Source: Saussurea involucrata (taxonomy: Eukaryota > Streptophyta > Magnoliopsida > Asterales > Asteraceae). From it: DNA of 64,000 nt. The DNA lies in assembly GCA_033807775.1 (NCBI GenBank), contig CM066324.1, positions 134,469,501-134,533,500 on the forward strand, written 5' to 3'. A program made the translations under genes and the position numbers. Positions 34,401 to 46,497 of this stretch are shown piece after piece; the stretch's first letter is position 1, and each line of letters begins with the position of its first letter. The notes beneath the pieces were generated by a model. It had not been told where the DNA came from, ran no database searches, and worked only from the letters and a program-made list of their open reading frames with translations.

Positions 34401-36163
34401 ATTCCTTTGACCAAATTCCATTCCTCGTATGGTTCGTTCTTTTTTAAAGAAGGAACTTCAAAATCCACCAAATTCCACAAACAAGGGATACAGATTCCAT
34501 TTCATCCAAAAACATTATGCAAACCAAACGCCACCTAAGTTATGAGACGGCTATACATTAAAAAACCTTACCAGCCAATACTGAAAGCAAACGCCCTTTT
34601 GGCAGCATTGCGATCAAGCTCACTATCTGTTAACGGTTCGAACATGAAACAATGCATAGAAATCCCAATCGATCCACCTTGTTTACCCTGCACAGAGAAA
34701 TCCAAAGACTATGAACAATATTTTTCTTAAATCAACGTGCAAAAGTACATTAGTCCAACAATGCCAATAGATCAGGGTTTGAAAAAGAGATAAGGTGAAG
34801 GATAGTGTGTGAAGTTGAGGTTAACGTGAGAAGCGTGAGAAGTTGATCTGAACCGTTGATCACTTTTAATCAAATGCCCTCCCATGAATTGCGGCTTAGA
34901 AAGGAATTGATCTGGTGCATCTCATCCAAATGTGCGTCCATTTCTCATCCAACGGTTGATAACCATTTCTCATGCTTCTCACGTTAACCTCAACTTCTCA
35001 CCGGAACCTAACCCTAGTCCAACAATTAGATCAGGGTTTGAAAGTTAGTTGATTGCCTGAAACTTCTCGCGATATAGCTTGGCTGCCATGGCATGGGCCA
35101 GTAAGATGTTGTGCATAACAATGAGAGGCTCCACATCTGAATTTCCGGCAACACAGTTGCCAAAAGGCTCTGAACAACGAGAAGGAGGAAAAATCCCAGT
35201 TTCATAAGCATATTCCGTTACTAGGTTCGGTTCATTGACAGTGATCCAATACTTCACTCGGTCTCCAAACGACTTGAAACAAACTTCTGCCATATGTACA
35301 AAATCTTCCCTGCCACAAGATACATAATATATCTAATTTAAGCTAACAAAAAAGCGAAGAAATTGAAATTATGGTCAAAATGGAGGTATAGATGTACTTC
35401 ATTTCCGAACTGAGCCAAGACCCATATTGATCTTCAAGTTCTTGAGGAAAATCGCCATGGAAAAGCGTCACAACTGGCTCGATTCCTGCATTGAAACTCT
35501 TGGTAAAATTATATGAATTTTGTAAAATCAGATGTAGTATTAAATTTTCATCCCATCACACCTTTGAGAATCAGATTGTCTATTATCTTGTTATAGAACA
35601 TGATGCCAGCATAATTAACTTCACCAAACCTTCCTCCTGGAATTAGGAAGCACGAAAAAGTAAGCATATATAGACGAAAAAGATCGATATCAGAAACAAG
35701 AAAGGGATGGTAAGATTGGATAGAATACTTGGAAGAATTCTAGGCCATGAAATCGAAAATCTGTATGCTTTAAGACCAAGGGAATGCATCATCTCAATAT
35801 CTTGCTGAATTAAAGAAACATAAGTAATAAATCAAGATTCATAAACAAAACTGTTGTTGATATAGATAGATATAGATATATAGGGCCAGGTTCATGGGAA
35901 ACAACAAGAAAATAAAAAAACTGAGGAACACCCAGGTTCATCTGGGCGGTATGCATATGTGCATAGAATTTGTAACATACAAACTTGCATATGCACATGT
36001 GCATAAAACCCGGAAGACAACTTCAATTAAGTACATATGCACATGTGCATACAAACCAAAAGACAACTTCAATCACTTGTATGCACATGTATCTACTACC
36101 GTTGTCATTATCAGGGTGTTCCTCGGTTTTATAATTTTTTTGGGATTTCCATGAACTCCCTCT

Positions 36164-36201
<38 letters not shown>

Positions 36202-36698
36202 GAGCAGTAGTTGTACCAAGAAGTGATGATAATGATCATCTGCAATATCTCCATTCTGTCCCTTTTCTCCACAACCTAATAACAATAGCAGTTGATAGAT
36301 TATCAATCTAAGTCAAAACCAATTCGTCTTACTAACAGACAATCGATAACACTAACCTACGGAATGACAAAATACATCCCAATTGCTGAGGGATTTACCA
36401 TCTTCAAGATAGGCTCCTTCAACCTGCAAATTTTCAATTAGTTTAGTGATAGATAGGTATCATAATAAGCAAGAAATTGAGAGAGAAAAAGAGGGATACC
36501 GACTTGGTAAGCAGAACTGGCTGCTCCAAATAGAAACCCGGGTGGAAAATCGGATCTTTTAACATGGGGATCTTCTATTTCTGCAAGTTTGAATCCTCCA
36601 CCTCCACCGCCACCGCCATTGTTGGAGGCTTCAAGAAGAAGGGCAGAAGCAGAAATGAGAAAAAGGAAGAGATGAATGATGGGTGATTTCAATTTCAT
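31474..36698 (-). CDS. Beta-glucosidase C1 (GH1, BGLU11-like), intact, altered C-terminus
   Basis: Hydrolyses beta-glucosides; signal peptide LFLFLISASALLLEAS. Exons 1-12: 36504-36698, 36357-36423, 36217-36275, 35729-35804, 35562-35636, 35398-35485, 35057-35309, 34572-34687, 33333-33585, 32908-33010, 32717-32825, 31474-31789; 1710 nt, 569 aa. Seen: SDFPPGFLFGAASSAYQ after a poly-Gly stretch, acid/base Glu near 213 (TVNEPN), nucleophile Glu near 427 (IITENG), DNYEW and GYKVRFGLHHVD. The LxH-x-D motif reads FHGDFPQ. Exon 7 has a GC donor. Exon 12 differs from C2: about 115 bp inserted near 31450-31563 replaces the end DDMMLEKADA by a longer tail ending TASVNHI. Exon splice sites otherwise match the paralogues. 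Confidence 0.87.
31935..32285. mobile_element. Foldback element in C1 intron 11
   Basis: tagccattcctctctcc, accaaaatgtcgctacctccgcaagtggca and aatttgcgaaggg are repeated inverted on the right up to gtcaatttccctata. The TIR is MULE-like (GGGAAATTGACCCAAATGGC). Confidence 0.6.
32290..32400 (+). mobile_element. tRNA-derived SINE-like sequence
   Basis: A-box-like tagctaagttggcaaaggggt and a good B box ggttcgatccc. Same family as 29650-29770. Confidence 0.5.
32461..32661 (-). mobile_element. SINE with 15-bp target duplication in C1 intron 11
   Basis: Flanked by ttggcggtaatcaac at 32446-32460 and 32662-32676. On the minus strand it starts ccacaaggcttgtggcgtactggttaagg (A box), has gttcgaatcc (B box), and ends in a poly(A) tract. 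Confidence 0.85.
33061..33290. mobile_element. GTGAGAAG-type MITE in C1 intron 9
   Basis: gcaaaggatcgtgtgagaaattgaggttaacgtgagaagcg and inverse end cttctcactggacccaaccc. Same family as 9692-9903. Confidence 0.65.
33694..34038. mobile_element. TA-region foldback MITE plus a half copy in C1 intron 8
   Basis: Full copy about 33694-33918 (agggttaggttcaggggaaacc... ttacctctgaacttccctctata); a second right-half copy follows at 33919-34038. Confidence 0.6.
34039..34246 (-). mobile_element. SINE copy in C1 intron 8
   Basis: Nearly identical to 32461-32661, with the poly(T) of the minus-strand tail at 34039-34050. No clear target duplication is seen. Confidence 0.75.
34347..34535. mobile_element. 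PIF/Harbinger-like MITE in C1 intron 8
   Basis: 189 bp; ends GGTGGTGTTTGGTTTCGCA and its inverse TGCAAACCAAACGCCACC, flanked by taa duplications at 34344-34346 and 34536-34538. Confidence 0.8.
34790..35026. mobile_element. GTGAGAAG-type MITE in C1 intron 7
   Basis: gaaggatagtgtgtgaagttgaggttaacgtgagaagcg with inverse end cttctcacgttaacctcaacttctcaccggaaccta. A short flanking repeat (caatagatcagggtttgaaa / caattagatcagggtttgaaa) suggests a target-site copy. Confidence 0.65.
35882..36196. mobile_element. TA-flanked foldback MITE in C1 intron 3
   Basis: Begins agggccaggttcatgggaaac, contains atgcatatgtgcat dyads, ends gggatttccatgaactccctct, then (AC)n(TA)n. Confidence 0.65.
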
Positions 36699-36762
36699 AA
36701 TGAAAACAAGGAGGGAACGAAATCAACGAATTGTTTAATCATCTCCTCCTGTATTCTATGTG

Positions 36763-36776
36763 TATATATAGTACTG
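36763..36776 (-). promoter_or_regulatory. Possible TATA box of C1
   Basis: On the minus strand tactatatatacac lies about 70 bp before ATG 36698, a usual distance for a plant gene. Confidence 0.4.
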
Positions 36777-36957
36777 TATCCAAAGAATAATTCATAGACA
36801 GAAAATATATACATTTATCCCAATTTGACATATAAAAAGTAAACATTGAATTTTTTTTATATTAGAGTGAAAGAGACAGCTACCTACAACACAAGTGGTT
36901 AGAGTCAGTCCATCAAATTCTTTAAAGAAGTTTTTGGGGATTTTTTTTGGGTCATTC

Positions 36958-37352
36958 GTTGAAATGCCCAAGTTGAGGTGTTACCAAAATGTTCCAACTC
37001 TCTCCAACTTAACTAAAATACCTTAAAAATCCACGAAATCACCCTTCGATCGCGGAGGCCTTGAAAAAACAAGCATCAATGATCCAAACCAACCCCAATG
37101 CGGACAACTACCCTTCGATCGCGGACAACCACCCCTCGATCGCGGACCTGATCCCCCTCGATTGCGGACACTTCATGGGATCGCGGACACTTCATGGCTG
37201 ATCGAGGTCATTTTCAGGGGGGAAAACCAACTTTTTAAAGGATTCCGCGATCACGGGGGATCATCGAGGATTTTTGGGGTAGTTGGGTTAAATGGGAGAG
37301 AGTTGGGGCATTTGGGTAAGAAAAAGTCAAACTTGGGGCATTTCCATTAATT
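36958..37352. mobile_element. TIR-only MULE-like MITE with CGATCG palindromes
   Basis: Left gaaatgcccaagttgaggtgttaccaaaatg and right inverse ggcatttgggtaagaaaaagtcaaacttggggcatttcc. The interior has several tcgatcgcgga motifs like those of MULE-1 and MULE-2. Confidence 0.6.
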
Positions 37353-37377
37353 TCTCTTTTTTTTCCTAGTCACACAT

Positions 37378-37652
37378 CAGGGTCAGGTTCTGGAAAAAAA
37401 AACCTTAAAACAAATAAAAATTTGAGGAACATGTTGTTGGTCATTTATCTGAACGATATGTATTTGTGCATACAAGTAATTTATAACATGTATATGGACA
37501 TATACACAAATGTGTAATGCACAAGTGCATAAAAACCAAAAAAATAACTTATTTTTACATGTATCCACAAGTGCATACCGTCTAGATGAAGGGTCACCGG
37601 GATGTTTCTTGGTTTTTCGTTTTTTTTAAGTTTTCACTCAAACCTCCCTCTA
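37378..37652. mobile_element. Foldback MITE (TA-flanked family), upstream of C1
   Basis: cagggtcaggttctggaaa ... tatgtatttgtgcata ... cacaagtgcataccgtctagatgaag ... ttttcactcaaacctccctctata. Diverged member of the family at 12777. Confidence 0.55.
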
Positions 37653-37740
37653 TAAAACATAAAGATAATGATTGTTTATAAATTTTTACTCTTGAAATTA
37701 AATATTAAATAGAGAAAAGTAATATTTTATAAATTATATT

Positions 37741-38282
37741 AAGGCTATGTTTGGCAAACTAGCTGATAAGCTGGTTGTTGACTCATAAGTTAGCTGATAG
37801 CTGATAAGCTAGCTGATGAAGAAGTCACGTTTAGCAAAACTAGTTTATAAACATGTAAAATGATCAAAAATGACATCTTTAAAAATATATATTAACTTAT
37901 GATTTTAAATAGCCCTTACATATAATATATAAAAATAATAATAATAATTAAAAAAATAATAGTAATTAATAATTAAAATATATTAATTAATATTAAAAAT
38001 ATATAAAAATAATCTATATGATCAACAATATCTTTATATAATTAAAAATTAAAAGTTTAATAATTTTTACTTAATATTTATTAAATAATAATAATTAAAT
38101 TAAAAAAATTAGTATTTATTTATAATAATAGTTAATTAATAATAATGAAGGCAATATTAGAATATTTACAAAAAAGCTACTCAAAAACTATTTCAAGTAG
38201 CATTTAAAAAATCTAGCTTATGATCATCCAAACATGTACCTAGAAAAAATTAAAAGCTAGTTTTTTTGGTCAAAGGGTGCCT
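37741..38282. mobile_element. MITE with ctagctgataag subterminal repeats
   Basis: Ends aaggctatgtttggcaaactagct and inverse agctagtttttttggtcaaagggtgcct; AT-rich interior. Same family as the MITE split by MULE-1. Confidence 0.6.
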
Positions 38283-38703
38283 AAATATTTTAATAATATA
38301 AATAATTTTATAATTTTTAAATAAAAAGGTTGTTGGAATAAAATTATTGATTTTAACTCTTAATTTTTGTGTTTCAGATAAGCATGTTGAAGTTGTCCAC
38401 GTAATCTAACGCGTACAACCTTGATATAAAGCAAAATAAAGTTGGTGGCTCCCCAAATAAGACCATGTCAAATTTAGTCAAGTCAACCAAAGTATTTTCA
38501 ACCACCAATGATATTTATGAACAACTTGTGTATTCTTTTATGATTCTTAACATTTTGCCAATTCAACGATCTTGTTCTTCAACTTTGAAAACTCGGATTT
38601 GTTACAATATATCCTTTGTATTTATCATTTCATGTCGATTTTTGTCTCTCCTTTTAACGGCTATTAACTTTTTCTGTTAAGTCCGTCATAAATGAGGAAT
38701 ATA
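38283..38703. other. Spacer without recognised gene
   Basis: AT-rich. A 71-codon open stretch at 38465-38680 has no recognisable features. It ends in the left duplication (aggaatata) of the next element. Confidence 0.4.
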
Positions 38704-39083
38704 GAGTAAACCTCACTTTTGGCCCCTGTGGTTTGCAAAAAATAACGAAAATCGTCCCTACAATTCATTTATTCCAAATTTGCCCATGTGGTATGCGTTT
38801 TTGCCCGGATTTGGTCTCTCTCACTAACGGAGGTTAACCTCCATCCATTAAATGAAGGGCAAATCTGTCTTTTATATATTTATTTATTTTAACATTATTT
38901 TTCTCTTTTTTATTTTTGTCTTATATGAATTTATTTATTATACTTTAATATTATATACACATATAATATATATACATATATACATACTCACACCCTCATC
39001 TATCCCTCTCTCTCCTACTTCTTCTCCACAACTATAACCTGCAAAAAAACACACACACACACAATATATATATATAAACACAG

Positions 39084-39117
<34 letters not shown>

Positions 39118-39133
39118 AACACACACACTTAAT

Positions 39134-39188
<55 letters not shown>

Positions 39189-39493
39189 TACACACTCACA
39201 CAGCATCCTCATCTATCCCTCTCTCTCCTACTTCTTCTTCCCCACAACTATAACCTGCAAAAAAAACACCCACACTGCCACATGTTAGGGCTTGTATAAC
39301 CTAACATATATATACATGCACAAGAATCTTGGAACGGCATATATATATATATACACACACACATATATATAAACACACACACAACACACACATATATATA
39401 TAAACACACAATTTCTCTCGCCATTTCTAACCAAAAAACCATTGAGGTCATCGCCGCCACCACCACCGAATCCACACACACCACCACCGAGTC

Positions 39494-39537
<44 letters not shown>

Positions 39538-39781
39538 AACACACCGTTTTCAACAAAAAAAAACCAAAAAACCAAAAAAACCCACCAAAAAAAAACCCAC
39601 CATTTCTCTCGCCATTTCTAACCAAAAAACCCACCATATCGGGGAAGAAGAAGTTGGAGAGAGCGTGAAGTTTAAGAGACGGATGTGGCTCGTTAAGCAT
39701 CGCCAAGAGACCGCCCGCCGAGCTCACCGTAGTCGCAGCCATTGTTTCGTCGTCAAATAGCCATTGTTCCGAGACGGATGG

Positions 39782-39837
<56 letters not shown>

Positions 39838-40218
39838 TTATGTATATATATATATTGTGTGTGTGTTTTTTTTTGTAGGTTATAGTTGTGGGGAAGAAGA
39901 AGTAGGAGAGAGAGAGGGATAGATGATGGTGTGAGTGTGTATATATGTATATATATTATATGTGTATATAATATTAAAGTATAATAAATAAATTCATATA
40001 AGACAAAAATAAAAAGAGAAAAATAATGTTAAAATAAATAAATATATAAAAAGACAGATTTACCCTTCATTTAATGGATGAAGGTTAACCTCCGTTAGTG
40101 AGAGGGACCAAATCCGGGCAAAAACGCATACCACATGGGCAAATTTGGAATAAATGAACTGTAGGGACGATTTTCGTTAGTTTTTGCAAACCACAGAGAC
40201 CAAAAGTGAGGTTTACTC
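38704..40218. mobile_element. Pack-MULE-like element with captured RPN2 fragment
   Basis: 1515 bp flanked by 9-bp duplications aggaatata (38695-38703 and 40219-40227). TIRs of about 350 bp start GAGTAAACCTCACTTTTGG in both orientations. The interior holds long (CA)n/(TA)n tracts and a minus-strand fragment encoding the first residues of a 26S proteasome subunit. No transposase. Confidence 0.88.
39650..39742 (-). pseudogene. RPN2 (26S proteasome PSMD1-type subunit) N-terminal fragment
   Basis: From ATG 39742 the frame reads MAATTVSSAGGLLAMLNEPH and continues SLKLHALSN, which I recognise as the start of plant RPN2, a non-ATPase lid/base scaffold subunit of the 26S proteasome. After about 31 residues similarity stops; the frame runs on into low-complexity sequence. 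Only the beginning of the gene is present, with part of its leader (about 39743-39780), as expected for exon capture by a MULE. Confidence 0.75.
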
Positions 40219-40502
40219 AGGAATATATTAGTCATTTTACACATTTTTCTGTTAAGTCCATCATCACCCGGTTAAATAAGATGTATTTTACTATTTTAGT
40301 CATTAGAAGAAAAAAATGTTTAGAATACCCTTCATTTAGTTGGACTTGACAGAAAAAAATTAACGATCGTTAAAAAATGCACCAAAACCATTATGAAACG
40401 ACAAAAATAAGAAACCAAATTCGAATTTTTGAGGTTTAAGATGATAACAATTGAAATTAACAAACATTATCGACTAACAATGACGTTTACTAACCACAAG
40501 GG

Positions 40503-40929
40503 CAGGGGCGGATGGAAGAAGAAGGGGTAGGGGTCCTGGGCCCCCTACCAGCCCAAGTCCAGATAGCTAAAAAATATATATTTTTACATCCAAGTTCAGT
40601 AAAATGGAGGAATGGGCCCCTACACTTACTAATTGAGGCCCCTTAATCAGTCTAACACTCCAGCTCATCGTCTCCCTTTCTTCTCCTCTCAGTCCTCTGT
40701 GCGACTGACTACCTCAAAATCAACTAAAAAAATGAAAAAAAAACTCTCAAAATCAACCATAAAAACCTAAAAAGTTGTTCGAAATCGATTAAAAAACTTA
40801 AAACTCCTTAAATTCAAGCAAAAAAAACTTTAAAAATCTCTCATAATGGTGGGAATTAGGCTAAAAACGCATCGACTTTAATCTACCTAAAAGGTGCCCC
40901 TACAAGAAAAATTCCTAGATCTGCCACTG
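40503..40929. mobile_element. hAT-like non-autonomous element
   Basis: 427 bp; termini CAGGGGCGGAT and inverse ATCTGCCACTG; flanked by 8-bp duplications cacaaggg (40495-40502 and 40930-40937), the hAT length. Confidence 0.85.
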
Positions 40930-40937
40930 CACAAGGG

Positions 40938-41112
40938 TTGTGGCGCACTGGTTAAGGTCCTGGGATGTGGTGGAATATCACATATGCCCAAGGTTCTAAT
41001 ACAGGCGTACACAACAATTGTGGCCACTGAGGTTTAATCAGGGCTGATGTCTTACAGTCATAATTTGCCAATGAATTAGTCTAGACATAGCCTAGGACAC
41101 CCTTAAAAAAAT
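40938..41112 (+). mobile_element. Diverged SINE
   Basis: ttgtggcgcactggttaagg is the A-box region of the family seen at 32461; the B-box site reads ggttctaatac; it ends in an A-rich run. It abuts the hAT target duplication. Confidence 0.65.
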
Positions 41113-41249
41113 GGCGTTTACTTTTTAAAAAAAGACTTTTTTTTGAAGACTAAAAGAGTTAGCCTTAAATGTCCCTATTCAATAGGCTTTCTTTCTCCCT
41201 TGGTTGGTCAACAATCTTGTTTTAAAACTATAAAATTGTAACACTAAAA

Positions 41250-41590
41250 AAATAGAGTAAATTACATTTTTAGTCCCTGTGGTTTGTTGAAAACTTCTAT
41301 TTTCGTTCTTATGATTTTGAATTTACAATTTCTATATCTATAGTTTATAATTCATCATCTTTTTGGTTCTTATGGTTTAAATTTTATTCATATTTTCATT
41401 TCTATGGTTTACAATTCATTTCTGTTTTAGTCCTTCAAACTTAAAAACAGTGTTTTGGTCTTAGGGACGAAAACAGAAATGAATTACAAACCATAAGAAT
41501 GAAAACCGAAACTTTAAAACCATAGGGACGAAAACCGCAACTTTTAGCAAACCACAAAGACAAAAAACGCAATTTACTAAAGTAAAAATA
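41250..41590. mobile_element. MITE (TTTTTAGTCCCTGTGGTTTGTT family)
   Basis: gagtaaattacatttttagtccctgtggtttgttg and inverse gcaaaccacaaagacaaaaaacgcaatttac; interior inverted 'ttatggttt' segments. Confidence 0.65.
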
Positions 41591-41645
41591 ATAATTCAAC
41601 TCACTTGAGTCTTGACTTGTTAATTAAAAACACATCTAATGACTC

Positions 41646-42946
41646 CAACAAGAATATGCTACAACAAAAATACAATTACCCTTTTGGTAGGGGCAATGTA
41701 GCCTATAATTGTTCAATATAAGCATGTGACCCTATCATTTTCAGTAATAAACGTGGCTTATCGTTATCTTTGTATAATACACAGGGGTGCTTTTAGCAAT
41801 ATATGAAGGCGCATTTAGTTTAACCCATTATAAATAGAACAAAAACGAAGGATTGTGTGAGAAAAAAAGTTAAAGGTGAGAAGGGTAAAAAGGGATCTGG
41901 ACCCTTGATCACTTTTAATCTCACCCCACCATGAATTGAGTATTTCACGGGAATTGATCTGATGTATCTTATTAGTGTTGATCTTCAATTATGATTGATC
42001 CAAGGATTCAGATCCCTTTTTACGTTTCTCACCATAACTTTTCTTCTCACCGAAACCCAAGTTAGAACAAATACTTTATTTGGCCCCTAAAAAACCAGAA
42101 TAACAAGGTTTTTTTTAATCAACCCCTAAAAATTGATATGGAGACCATTTTTATGATGGTGATTGCTAAGAAGGTTTTGGAATTTTCTTGACATCAAAGT
42201 TAAATTTGAAAATGAAAGGAACCTGTATCCAACAAAATGTCAAAATTACCCCTTTGATTGCAAAAGGGTATGAAAGAAGAGCCATGAATTTAAAGTAGAC
42301 CAATAATGCATTCTTGAAATGGTTCAATTATATGAAGAAAAAAAACACAAAAAAAAGGATAGTTCAACTGGTAAATAAAAACTAGGATTTGGAAGGGGTG
42401 TTTAAAAAAAGTCGGATCATTTAAACCTGTTAAACTGGACAATTTTTGGCAGTTTGAACTGTTTGGCGGTTCGGTCTGGTATGAAAAATAGTCAAATCAC
42501 TTGGTCTGGTCCGGACACGTTTGCAGTTCGAGCATTTTTTTTGAGAGGTTTGGATCTAACCGACCATCAAAATACATTATATTTGTTTTTTACATTGTAC
42601 ACTCGATTTTTATGATCCACTTAAAAAGGTACAAGATGTTAAGTTTTTAATTTTCATTTCTCAATTATCCACGTTCTCTAATTCAACAAAATACCAAAAT
42701 CCGTCAAATATCATAATTGAAAATTCTCAATCGTCCTTCAATTTGCTCAATATTTGTTCAAAATTCCAACTACTCTCGTTGGACTAGGGGCTCATACCCA
42801 TAGCTTGCTATTTTGAAGTCCCAAAATCCACTGGATGTTATCTTTAAGGCCTTATAGAACCAATTAAGATGTGTGCAAACTGGTCCAGACACCAACAATT
42901 AAAAGATACAGAAAAAACAACATAAAGTCTCTTGCATAAATGATTT
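41646..42946. repeat. Second copy of block begins; 3' flank of B2
   Basis: Matches 7241-8522 with few changes, including the GTGAGAAG-type MITE at about 41858-42062. No gene. Confidence 0.8.
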
Positions 42947-43534
42947 TTATGAATCTAGCATCATAACATCTTTCTGAAAAGATCTTTTGTCTCTTGATGC
43001 ATCCTTAACAATAAGATCACTTGTATTTGTTAAGAAATTCTTATACCATCTTGCCGAAAGCTTCGGTGTCCGACTTAGCGTTTGACGATCAACATAGTAT
43101 AACCCGAACCTCACTTTGTAACCTTGCAACCATTCATAGTTATCCATCAACGACCATACAAAATATCCGCGTACATCCGCTCCTCCTCTACCATTTAAAA
43201 CAACAGTTCTTCAAATAATTGATAACAGTTTTGTTAACGATCTCCATTTTAAGTAAAAAAGAAAACAAAAGCTTTCGACTTTTGATGTCTAACAGGGTAC
43301 TATCAAAATTCAGGATTGATATACATCACTTGATTATAGAGAGAAAAATTTTCTGAATCTCATAATTAAGGGTAGAATGAAAAAATAGATATTGACTTTT
43401 GAAAGTACTAACTTTATTTTGGGACAAACTAAAATAGTAACACAAACACTTATTTTGAGACAGATGAAGTATAATGTTTTACGATTTTATTCTTTTAACC
43501 GAGCACCGACTTTTATATTTATTTTATTTGGACT

Positions 43535-43848
43535 AAATTACGTTTTTGGTCCTAGTGGTTTGTTAAAAATTGCAATTTCCATCATTGCACTTTTGAAATT
43601 ATGATTTTCATCCTTATGGTCTACAATTCATTGTAATTTTCATACTTATAATTTACAATTTCTATTGTTTTCGTTGTTATGGTTTATAATGCATTTCTAC
43701 TTTGGTCCCTCATACTTAAAAGGCGTGAGTTAACCTCACAGACGAAAATAGCAGTGAGTTGCAAACTACAATTTTGAAACCATGGGGACAAAAGTCGCAA
43801 TTTTTAACAAACCACAAGCATGAAAAACGTTATTTACGTTTTTTTACT
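43535..43848. mobile_element. MITE in B2 intron 11 (copy of 9105-9405)
   Basis: Same ends as the B1 copy; present in both, so older than the duplication. Confidence 0.6.
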
Positions 43849-45850
43849 CATCCAACCCCTCAATAGTTTTGGTACATGTGTCACATGGCCACCGTAAAGA
43901 TTGAAACGACCCTTAGAAGTACTGAAAGATCTTAGAGCGAACCTGATAGATTTGGCTAAAGAAGCGAGGTATGATGTGTGATATCCGACTCGTTTAACGT
44001 CATTCACAAACTCGTTAATTCGTTCCTCCTGTACGTCGGGCGAATTATACCCTGCAACGAAATTGCAAGAACGGGGGCATTGGCAATAACATATTTGTAA
44101 TTTGTTCAATCTAACGATTATGAGACATGGCGAAGGATCGTGTGAGAAGTTGAGGTTAACTTGAGAAGAGTGAGAAGTGGATCTGAGTCGTTGATCACTT
44201 TTAATCAAATGCCCTCCCGTGAATTGCAGCTTAGAAGGGAATTGACCTGGTGCATCCATTTCTCATCCAACAGTTGATAACCACTTCTCACGCTTCGGTT
44301 TTCATGTTAAGCTCAACTTCTCACCGGAACCCAACCTATGAGACGTACCGTTTTCAGTAATAAACATGGATTTATTATCGTACCGAATCTTGATATAGTT
44401 AACAATCTCCTCCATGCCTCTAGGAACAACATAAAATCCGTCTAACATGGTCTGTTCGTCCAACAAATATAAACGTTTTTATCATCAAATAAAAAGTAGA
44501 AATGCCGCTAATTAAACCAAATTAAACAAGAGCCAAAAAACGCAATTCCGTACGGGTTCACCAATCGGCGCACCATCGCGATCTCCAACCAACTCTACAA
44601 AACCTTGGATTGCACGAGCTGAGGTTGCGGAGCAACTAGAGTTGGTACAATCCTTGGCGTATATAGTCGAGTAATGGTTGATGCCAATAAAGTCGATATT
44701 GTTCTTCACTAAATTCTTTTCGTCAAGTGAAAAACTTGGTAATTCGCTTCCGAGGTATTTACACATTTCTTCGGGGTAATCTCCAAATATTACGGGATCA
44801 AGTGGCCTGTTTGAAGGTAAGAAGTGGAAGGAAGATCATATCATATATAGCTTTTGATCTTTTTTTCTCTTTGTTTGGTAATGTTGCGTTTGGTACATAG
44901 GACAATACAAAAACTTGTTGTCCAAACGACATTAAGTAGAGACAGGACTGAGTGGGACAAAAACGCATTTTATTTGTCCCACCGAAATAAGTGGAACAAA
45001 ACTCAGGGAGAGATGACAAAATTGGTAAATTACTAAACTATCTATGTCAAGCACATGCTACTACAAAATTACTTTTATAGGACGACAAAAAATGTCTAAG
45101 CGTCCTATTATATTGCTCTATAAGACTTGAAACTTTTAGGATCAAATAATAAAATGTGTAATCTAAATGTGTTGTAATAAGTTTATACAACGTTTTTGGA
45201 CGTTGTAATAAGTTTCTAAGACATTTTTATTAAAGAAAACGTTCAGTTACTTATTTTATAGGACACTATTTAAAAAAATGTTTTATATAAACAAGTGTCC
45301 CATAAAGGACATTTCTCAAAGGTGTCATAAAAATAGCTAATACAACAACTTGTATTAAAAATGTCCCAAAAAACTTGTTAAAATGTCCGAAAGCATCCTA
45401 TAAACTTATTACAACACCTCTAGATAGAACGTTTTATTGTTTGGTCTATAAACTTAAGTCCAATAAAGCAGTCTATTAGGACACTTAGAAATTGTTGGCG
45501 TCCTATAACCCGGATTTTGTTGTAGCGACAATTATCTTTCACCAACCTATCTCATTGTCGCCCCTACGTCTACGTACCAAACACACCTTTACTAAGTTAC
45601 GCGACGGATATACATTCGAGAACCTTACCAGCCGATATTGAAAGCGAACACCCTTTCAACAGCATTGCGATCAAGCTCGGTATCAGTTAACGGTTCGAAC
45701 ACGAAACAATGCACAGTAATCCCAATTGATCCACCTTGTTTAGGTTACACATAGAAATCACAAGATTACGAACGATAATTCTCATAACCAACGTGCAAAA
45801 GTACATTAGTCTAACAACACCAATAGATCAGGGTTTAAAGATAAGACCTA

Positions 45851-46497
45851 GGGGGTGTTTGGTTCGCAAGATGTTTTTGGATAAAATGGAATTTGTCAAA
45901 GGAATTTGACTTTGAAGAAATTGGAATGGAATGTCATCACACCACATGTTTGGTTGACAGATATCGGAATGAAATCTGATAAAGGAATTGGAATCTGTTT
46001 GTTTTGTTCACATAACATAGCTTTGGAATTGGAATGAAATATTAGTAAATGACCAAAATACCGTTTTGAAAATTTTGAAACCGAAATCCAACTATTGTGG
46101 TTCAGATTGGTTCAGATCGGTGGTGGTCAACAGTGGTTCAAATCAGTGGTGGTCGATAGTATTTCAAGTCGGTGGTGGTTCCGAAGGGTGGTGCAGATCA
46201 ATGGTGGTCGATGGTGGTCATTGGCGTTCAGATCAGTGGTGGTCGACGGAGGTTCATATGGGTCTGGATAAATTATGTAGGGAAAATGGGATAGTTTTCT
46301 CTTTTTAAGAAAATGGGATGGAATTGAATTGAATTCCTCCTCAATTGTGATCGAATGGCCAAATCCATGAATGGTGGAATGTGTGGAATTCAATTCCATT
46401 CCATAGGTAAACCAAACGTCTCAATGGAATTTGGTCAACGGAATTGACCATTCCAATTTCTTCAGACTCCGCCAGATTCCTACGAACCAAACGCCCA
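45851..46497. mobile_element. PIF/Harbinger-like MITE in B2 intron 7
   Basis: Duplicate of 11415-12077 with cta duplications at both sides; slightly shorter in the ggtggt region. Confidence 0.7.

Noticed and set aside
38938..39575. Open frames made of YIYIY and CVCVC repeats
   Set aside because: These are translations of (TA)n and (CA)n microsatellites inside the Pack-MULE-like element.
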